Assembly: GCF_013376475.1 (NCBI RefSeq)
Contig: NZ_CP045508.1
Span: forward strand, 679,501 to 743,500
From: Desulfolutivibrio sulfoxidireducens
GTDB lineage: Bacteria; Desulfobacterota; Desulfovibrionia; Desulfovibrionales; Desulfovibrionaceae
Direction of reading: 5' to 3'
DNA: 64,000 nucleotides
Made by a program: the position numbers and the translations under genes. This document shows positions 60,201-64,000 of this stretch, one piece after another. Within the stretch, counting starts at the first letter, position 1; every line of letters begins with the position of its first letter. A model generated the notes under the pieces. It was not told where the DNA came from. It did no database searches and saw nothing but the letters and a program-made list of their open reading frames with translations.

Positions 60201-60509
60201 TGGCATAACTAGCAAGGTATTTTCAGCAATTTTTTTTGCTTCATTCTTGTTTTTGGTATTAAAATAACCAAGAGAAAGACAACCAAGAAACCAAGCGGTG
60301 TTTCCTCCAAATTCGACTGCCTTGCTGAGATACTTAATTCCTTCGCTATTTAAGTAAAGGTGGATGAGAAGTTCACCTTTTAACCGCCACAAATCAGCGG
60401 CTTCCGGGTACTCTTTGAGCGCATTATCCAGCAAATCGAGCGCTTCCTTCTTTTTCCTTCTCCGCAAGAGTGCTTCGCTGCTTGCAATGTAGTCATCAAG
60501 AGAAGTCAT
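57264..60509 (-). CDS. Large TPR-repeat protein fused to a metallo-beta-lactamase-fold domain
   Basis: AT-rich 1081-residue protein, unlike its neighbours in base composition. Residues 1-135 hold degenerate helical repeats. From about 139 to 445 nine near-perfect 34-residue TPRs follow (AWNGKGN and YDKAI-type motifs), and weaker repeats to about 570. A linker follows, then a metal-hydrolase domain (about 655-985) with THSHNDHTADLESLL (HxHxDH at 727-732), YHDE (His near 813), LLTSDTS (Asp near 850), VHLG and PNHLG. The C-terminal tail is charged. No signal peptide or membrane span. TPR-MBL fusions are known among putative conflict proteins; function here is not established. Confidence 0.9.
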   Translation of the reverse strand: MTSLDDYIASSEALLRRRKKKEALDLLDNALKEYPEAADLWRLKGELLIHLYLNSEGIKYLSKAVEFGGNTAWFLGCLSLGYFNTKNKNEAKKIAENTLLVMPNSGNDYLGQGHALLILDKYEDALIAFQKAIELVPTNPRLWTNYGNTYYSLKRYQEALEAHEKSLQIDISYATAWNNKANALQEMKSYDESLHAYDKAIGIDETYSVAWHNKGNILRSLNRENDALQAYEKALQFDKNFTAAWNGKGNVLKDLGHFDEAFSAYDMAIKIDPAFAGAWYNKGNLYYELTMFDQALNAYTTAIELDKHFVFAWNGKGNALLKLSRRKDALDSYKQAVYLNEKYPAAWNGMGNVYLEDNNLGSALSAYGKAIELDQNFSFAWNGKGNVYFALKKYDEAIQSYDKALAINSYDTDTLFNKGLAYESKSDFENALSSYEKSIDVDKKNAKAQIGKQRVLDLARKHYGTTASNSSFQDLIKIGRIEYHYGNVENSIKYFSQIPSTASEYNEANYYIGLSYQLVGDFTSAISAYNAVLNNNPDPMLRIFVLLSQAKAYISLGEFPQASKILREKALQSSNDDQIIRQVDELRQTLDNAHKLESLLTRRSNSSQKSSSTEPIPLDQILAIIQQKKDSMGSILASMKKTTQDRMLFLSATPAANEKSVFLVLRKWNSYTPIIPAKELDERSLGGGYYLRHNNHGVVIDPGLNFIENFSNAGLRMADIDTIVITHSHNDHTADLESLLTMAYKFNENNQSHRDTPPKKINLYMNLGSFKKYSGYINLHENYFGICRCIYPGDHIHLEDKENFVMIVLPAYHDEVVSQNHAVGLSFEMKANSESPDTQNGTRRILLTSDTSLFPRIKNKKTDESESSKFVANTSKPEIWECYGEHSKANMVDLLIVHLGSIKESEFSELPVEERLYPNHLGIIGTVRIISCIKSKLALISEFGEEFSSSRRKVVEFIRDRLNEIITPSDQIPIVLPGDINFEYNIFEDKIFCLQENHEDIDDAGYLSEPSEFFCSSEDRNICYLAKSSNEYFEKSGEHKRIKDASTKHRKSRVKGFGWYLRNESQPVDKSMTSISQETKQ

Positions 60510-60716
60510 GCTATTGTCCTTTACGTGTTCTCTGAATTCATTAGCTTTTTAATAAAATTTTGATGAAGTATGAAAAATTGATGCTTAAAATCTCACAATG
60601 CGAAAGAGAAATCAAGAGGCTCGAATGATACCGATAAGCTAGTTTGTGGCGGGCAGAAGGCAAGGGCTATGAGGATGGAGCTGGCTGAATGTCCACAGAG
60701 GTATTTGCGAGATTCT

Positions 60717-60749
60717 AAAAAAGCGTCCCGACCAACCCGGCCGGGACGC
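60717..60749 (-). terminator. Rho-independent terminator of trp operon
   Basis: On the minus strand GCGTCCCG (60749-60742) and CGGGACGC (60730-60723) form a stem followed by six T residues (60722-60717). It lies 33 bases after the trpA stop. Confidence 0.88.
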
Positions 60750-60781
60750 CCTTTCCGTGCGCGATATATCGCGAAGCGAAA

Positions 60782-61549
60782 TCAGGCCCAACGGGCCATA
60801 AACGACGCGGAATCGCCGCCGGCGCGGAGGTGGTCGATCAGCGCGCTGCCAAACACCGCCGCGTCGATCAAATCCCCGAACTGGGCGAGTTGGTCCGGCG
60901 TCTTGATCCCAAACCCCAGGGCCACGGGCAGATCGAACACCTGCCGCACGTCCGTTAGCCGGGTCTTGATCCGCTCCGGCAGGCTCTCGCGTACCCCTGT
61001 GGTCCCCAGCACCGACACGAAATAGACAAACCCCCGCGCCACCTTGGCGTAGGCCTTCATCCGCTCGATCGGCGTATTGAGCCCCACCAGACAGATCAGG
61101 TCCACGCCGTGGGCCAAAAGCGCCTCACGCATGGGGCCGGACTCCTCAAGCGGCAGGTCCGGCACGATGCAGCCCGCCACCCCGGCGTCGGCCATGTCCT
61201 CGCCGAGCTTGTCCAGACCGTATTGCAGAAACGGGTTGTAATAGCCCATGAGCACCAACGCGGCCCGGTATTGGCCCTTGCGCTTGGCCAGCTCCCACAG
61301 GATCCAGGACAGGCAGGTCCCGTTTATCAGGCAGTCCAGCGACGCCTGCTCCACGGTCGGGCCGTCGGCAACCGGGTCGGAAAACGGCACGCCGATCTCG
61401 ATGATGTCCGCGCCGCCCGCGTCAAGCTGGTCCAGTTCCTGAAAAAACCGCTCCTTGTCCGGGAATCCGCCCGGCAGGAACGGAATAAGCGCCTTCCTGC
61501 CCCGGGCGTTGGCCTCCCGGATGCGCGTGGTCAAAATCGACTGGCTCAC
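60782..61549 (-). CDS. trpA: Tryptophan synthase alpha subunit
   Basis: Cleaves indole-3-glycerol phosphate to indole. The 255-residue product has IPFLPGGFPDKERF, the catalytic glutamate in ADIIEIGVPFSDPVADGPTVEQA, the conserved MGYYNPFLQYGL, VPDLPLEESG and VLGTTGVRESLP regions. The GTG start overlaps the trpB stop (GTGA), as in coupled trpBA genes. Confidence 0.97.
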   Translation of the reverse strand: MSQSILTTRIREANARGRKALIPFLPGGFPDKERFFQELDQLDAGGADIIEIGVPFSDPVADGPTVEQASLDCLINGTCLSWILWELAKRKGQYRAALVLMGYYNPFLQYGLDKLGEDMADAGVAGCIVPDLPLEESGPMREALLAHGVDLICLVGLNTPIERMKAYAKVARGFVYFVSVLGTTGVRESLPERIKTRLTDVRQVFDLPVALGFGIKTPDQLAQFGDLIDAAVFGSALIDHLRAGGDSASFMARWA

Positions 61550-62727
61550 AGGGTCCCCCCTTTCTCCATATATTCCTCAATAATTCCAAGATCCTTGTCG
61601 CCACGGCCGGACAGGCACACGGCCACGTGGCTGCCCGGCGGCAGTTCGCTGGCGTGCTCCAGGACCCAGCCCACGGCGTGGCAGCTCTCCAGGGCCGGGA
61701 TGATGCCCTCCTCGCGGCAAAGGGCCGTGAAGGCCCGCAAGGCCCCGGCATCATTGACCGTGTCGTAGTGCGCCCGCCCGGTTTTTTGCAGGTGGGCGTG
61801 CTCCGGCCCGACGCCCGGATAATCCAGGCCCGGGGCGATGGAGTGGGAGGGCATGATCTGGCCGTCCTCGGTCTGGAGCAGCATGCTCACGGTGCCGTGC
61901 AACACGCCCGGCCGGCCCAGGGACAGGGGTGCGGAGTGGTAGCAGCCGGGCTCGCCGGTGCCGGCGGCCTCGACGCCGACGATCTTGACCTCGGGGTGCG
62001 GCACGAACTCGTGAAACATGCCGATGGCGTTGGAGCCGCCGCCCACGCAGGCCACTACGTAGTCGGGCAGGCGTCCGATTTTTTCGGCAAACTGGGCCTT
62101 GGCCTCGCGGCCGATGACCGACTGGAAGAGCCGGACCAGGGTGGGGAAGGGGTGGGGGCCGGCGGCCGTGCCGAAGCAGTAGTGGGTGGTCTCCTGTTCC
62201 GCGATCCAGACGCGCAGGGCGGCGTTGATGGCGTCCTTGAGCGTCTTTGTTCCGGACTGCACAGGCACCACAGTAGCGCCAAGGAGGTGCATGCGGCGCA
62301 CGTTGTGGGCCTGTCGGCGCACGTCTTCGGCGCCCATGTAGACCGTGCATGTCAGGCCCAGCATGGCCGCAGCCGTGGCCGTGGCCACGCCATGCTGGCC
62401 GGCTCCTGTCTCGGCCAATAACACTGATTTCCCCATATACTTGGTCAGAAGGCCCTGTCCCATGGTGTTATTGATCTTGTGCGCGCCGGTGTGATTCAAA
62501 TCCTCGCGCTTGAGCCACAGATTCACGCCCAATCTCTTCGACAGATTCGGGCACAGATACAGGGGCGAGGGCCGTCCCACGTAGTCGGCCAGAAGGGCTT
62601 TCAGCTCATTCTGGAAGGCCTGGGTGGGGATGATCTTTTCCATGGCCTCCTCGATTTCGAGAAGGGGCGGCATGAGCAGTTCCGGGACGAACTGGCCGCC
62701 GAATTCACCAAAATAGCTCGTGTTCAT
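61546..62727 (-). CDS. trpB: Tryptophan synthase beta subunit
   Basis: Joins indole and serine with PLP. The PLP lysine lies in HTGAHKINNTMGQ (about residue 84). Other motifs: GAGQHGVATATAAAMLGL, GGGSNAIGMF and SVSMLLQTEDGQ. The 393-residue length is standard. It lies 173 bases after trpF, with a dispersed repeat copy in the gap. Confidence 0.98.
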   Translation of the reverse strand: MNTSYFGEFGGQFVPELLMPPLLEIEEAMEKIIPTQAFQNELKALLADYVGRPSPLYLCPNLSKRLGVNLWLKREDLNHTGAHKINNTMGQGLLTKYMGKSVLLAETGAGQHGVATATAAAMLGLTCTVYMGAEDVRRQAHNVRRMHLLGATVVPVQSGTKTLKDAINAALRVWIAEQETTHYCFGTAAGPHPFPTLVRLFQSVIGREAKAQFAEKIGRLPDYVVACVGGGSNAIGMFHEFVPHPEVKIVGVEAAGTGEPGCYHSAPLSLGRPGVLHGTVSMLLQTEDGQIMPSHSIAPGLDYPGVGPEHAHLQKTGRAHYDTVNDAGALRAFTALCREEGIIPALESCHAVGWVLEHASELPPGSHVAVCLSGRGDKDLGIIEEYMEKGGTL

Positions 62728-62797
62728 ATCGTGTCGGCACCTTGTTGCGTTTGTGTTGATGTCATGTCGTGGCGGGTGTCGCTTTCCTGTCCCCTGT

Positions 62798-62870
62798 CGA
62801 AAGTTTTGGAAGGGGGGTCCAGGGGGGAAACTTTTTTCAAAAAGTTTCCCCCCTGGCCGCCGGAGGCATT
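62798..62870. repeat. Dispersed hairpin repeat, copy C
   Basis: CGAAAGTTTTGGAAGGGGGGTCCA, an inverted repeat GGGGGGAAACTTTTT with its complement, then CTGGCCGCCGGAGGC. It is nearly identical to 8122-8190 and 29153-29221. It lies inside the trp operon between trpF and trpB, so it is unlikely to be a full terminator. Confidence 0.78.
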
Positions 62871-62900
62871 CCTCCCCCTCTCCTCTTTCTCTTCATTTCA

Positions 62901-63545
62901 TCATCCTTGGCCGCCCTGCGGCCATCGACCGGCCAGGATGGCGGCGGCGCGGGCGATAGCTTCATGGTCTTTGACCCCCGGGGCGGTTTCCAGGCCCGAA
63001 TTCAGGTCCAGGCCGTCGGGCGCGGCGGCGTCCAAGGCGGCTTCGAGGTTGTGCGGCCCGAGTCCGCCGGCCAGGAGCCAGGGGCGCGGCGCATGGAGGC
63101 CGGCCACCAGGGAGAAATCCATGGACCGGCCGTGGCCGCCGCCGGAGGTTCCGGCGTCGAGGAGAAAGAAGCGGCACACGGGGGCGAAGCGGTCCATGGC
63201 GTCTTGGATGGCCTGGGGCGAGCCGAGTTTTTCCGGCCACAGGGCCTTGATGACCCGGTCGGGACCCACGGCGCGGCAGAAGGCCACGTCCTGGCCGCCG
63301 TGGAGCTGGGCCAGATCGAGTTCGGCCTGGTCCATGATCCGAAGCACCTCGTCCGGGGTCTGTTCCACGAACACGCCGACGCGCAGGGCCTTTGCGGCTG
63401 GCAGGTCCCGGGCGGCCTGGGGGGATATGCGGCGCGGGCTTTTGGCCGCGAAGATGAACCCGGTCATGGCCGCGCCGGCGGCAAGGCAGGCGGTGACGTC
63501 CTGGGGGCGGGTCAGGCCGCAGACCTTGAAGAAGGGGGCGATCAT
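62901..63545 (-). CDS. trpF: Phosphoribosylanthranilate isomerase
   Basis: Third step of tryptophan branch synthesis. The 214-residue product starts MIAPFFKVCGLTRPQDV with the active-site cysteine, and has QLHGGQD and a FLLDAGTSGGGHGRSMDF phosphate loop with AGGLGPHNLEAAL and DLNSGLETAPGVKDH at the end. The ATG overlaps the trpC stop (ATGA). Confidence 0.96.
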   Translation of the reverse strand: MIAPFFKVCGLTRPQDVTACLAAGAAMTGFIFAAKSPRRISPQAARDLPAAKALRVGVFVEQTPDEVLRIMDQAELDLAQLHGGQDVAFCRAVGPDRVIKALWPEKLGSPQAIQDAMDRFAPVCRFFLLDAGTSGGGHGRSMDFSLVAGLHAPRPWLLAGGLGPHNLEAALDAAAPDGLDLNSGLETAPGVKDHEAIARAAAILAGRWPQGGQG

Positions 63546-64000
63546 GCGCGGGCCTCGCCGGCGTTCGCCGCGACGAGGGCGGCCAGGGCCGCGCCGGGGT
63601 CGGCTTCGGACATGATGGATGTCCCGACCAGCACGGCGTCGAAGCCGAGCTGGGCCATGCGGGCGGCCTCGGCGGGCCTTGATATGCCGCTGGCGGAAAT
63701 CCAGACGCGGCCGGGGCGTTTGCGGGTCACGAGGCGTTCGGACACGGCAAGGTCCACCGTGAGCGTGACCAGGTCGCGGTTATTGACCTGGATGATGTGC
63801 GCGGCGTGGGCCTCGGCCCGGTCCAGGTCGGTTTCGTCGAAGACCTCGACCACGGCCTCGAGGCCAAGATCGTAGGTCACCCGGAGCATGTCCGTCAGAT
63901 CGGCGTCGCTGAGCATGCGCACGATCAGAAGCAGGGCCGAGGCCGGATGGGCCGCGGTCGCGGCCACCTGGAGGGGATGGACGAGAAAGTCCTTGCGCAG
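63542..64000 (-). CDS. trpC: Indole-3-glycerol phosphate synthase (N-terminus beyond window)
   Basis: Ring-closing step before trpBA. The visible 152 codons, ending at the stop 63542, read LRKDFLVHPLQVAAT at the window edge, then IIQVNNRDLVTLTVDLAVS, VWISASGISRPAEAARM and GFDAVLVGTSIM, all family motifs. The start codon and the N-terminal third or so lie beyond position 64000. Confidence 0.95.
   Translation of the reverse strand: MRKDFLVHPLQVAATAAHPASALLLIVRMLSDADLTDMLRVTYDLGLEAVVEVFDETDLDRAEAHAAHIIQVNNRDLVTLTVDLAVSERLVTRKRPGRVWISASGISRPAEAARMAQLGFDAVLVGTSIMSEADPGAALAALVAANAGEARA

Noticed and set aside
58500-60500. Regular DNA repetition that could suggest a CRISPR array or tandem repeat
   Set aside because: The 102-base periodicity comes from the 34-residue TPR coding units; the units differ in sequence and form one long open frame.

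Overview
This window looks like chromosomal DNA from a high-GC deltaproteobacterium of the Desulfovibrio group (Desulfovibrionales). This is inferred from protein features and gene order, not from a database search. The supporting features are an F-type ATP synthase operon that starts with paired b' and b subunits and lacks the a and c genes, RNase Y followed by YmdB, a 6S RNA directly after zapA, a CbiC-type precorrin-8X methylmutase, a MqnP-like UbiA prenyltransferase, and compact operons with many ATGA/GTGA overlaps. No rRNA, tRNA or CRISPR array was recognised.

Layout. Positions 1-7228 (minus strand) hold the operon ribE-ribBA-ribH-nusB-serine hydrolase-leuS, with leuS cut by the window edge. 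Next come ogt and a radical SAM gene. Positions 9220-15146 (plus) hold the rod-shape operon mreB-mreC-mreD-mrdA-rodA and a bactofilin. The ATP synthase operon b'-b-delta-alpha-gamma-beta-epsilon (15289-21122) ends at a strong terminator. A second, stand-alone epsilon-like gene follows, then glmU, a ZapB-like small gene, zapA, 6S RNA, rny, ymdB, two small envelope proteins, tyrS and a UbiA-type prenyltransferase. Positions 30184-43130 are mixed housekeeping and signalling: a cupin, a divergent response-regulator/diguanylate-cyclase and histidine-kinase pair, a VanX-like peptidase, tpx, ychF, a large PAS-GAF-GGDEF-EAL protein, cbiC, phoU and a higBA toxin-antitoxin pair. Then follow pyk, a DUF1844 gene and argC.

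Accessory regions. A small island (about 46.74-50.50 kb) sits exactly at the 3' end of argC and is bracketed by a 24-bp perfect direct repeat of the last argC codons. It carries a two-gene module, a three-Cys-motif (DUF5131/Gp37-Gp68) protein and its TcmP partner. It also carries an IS2-like element that has split tcmP with a 5-bp target duplication, and the truncated tail of a zeta-toxin-like gene. A second foreign-looking block (57.26-60.66 kb) is AT-rich and encodes a 1081-residue protein fusing TPR repeats to a metallo-beta-lactamase-fold domain, next to an orphan hicB. The window ends with the trp genes trpC(partial)-trpF-trpB-trpA on the minus strand.

Other points of note: mreC appears to start at an AUU codon behind a near-ideal Shine-Dalgarno sequence. 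A family of dispersed hairpin repeats carrying a GGCCGCCGGAGGC end is scattered between genes. A perfect 20-bp palindrome lies upstream of higB.
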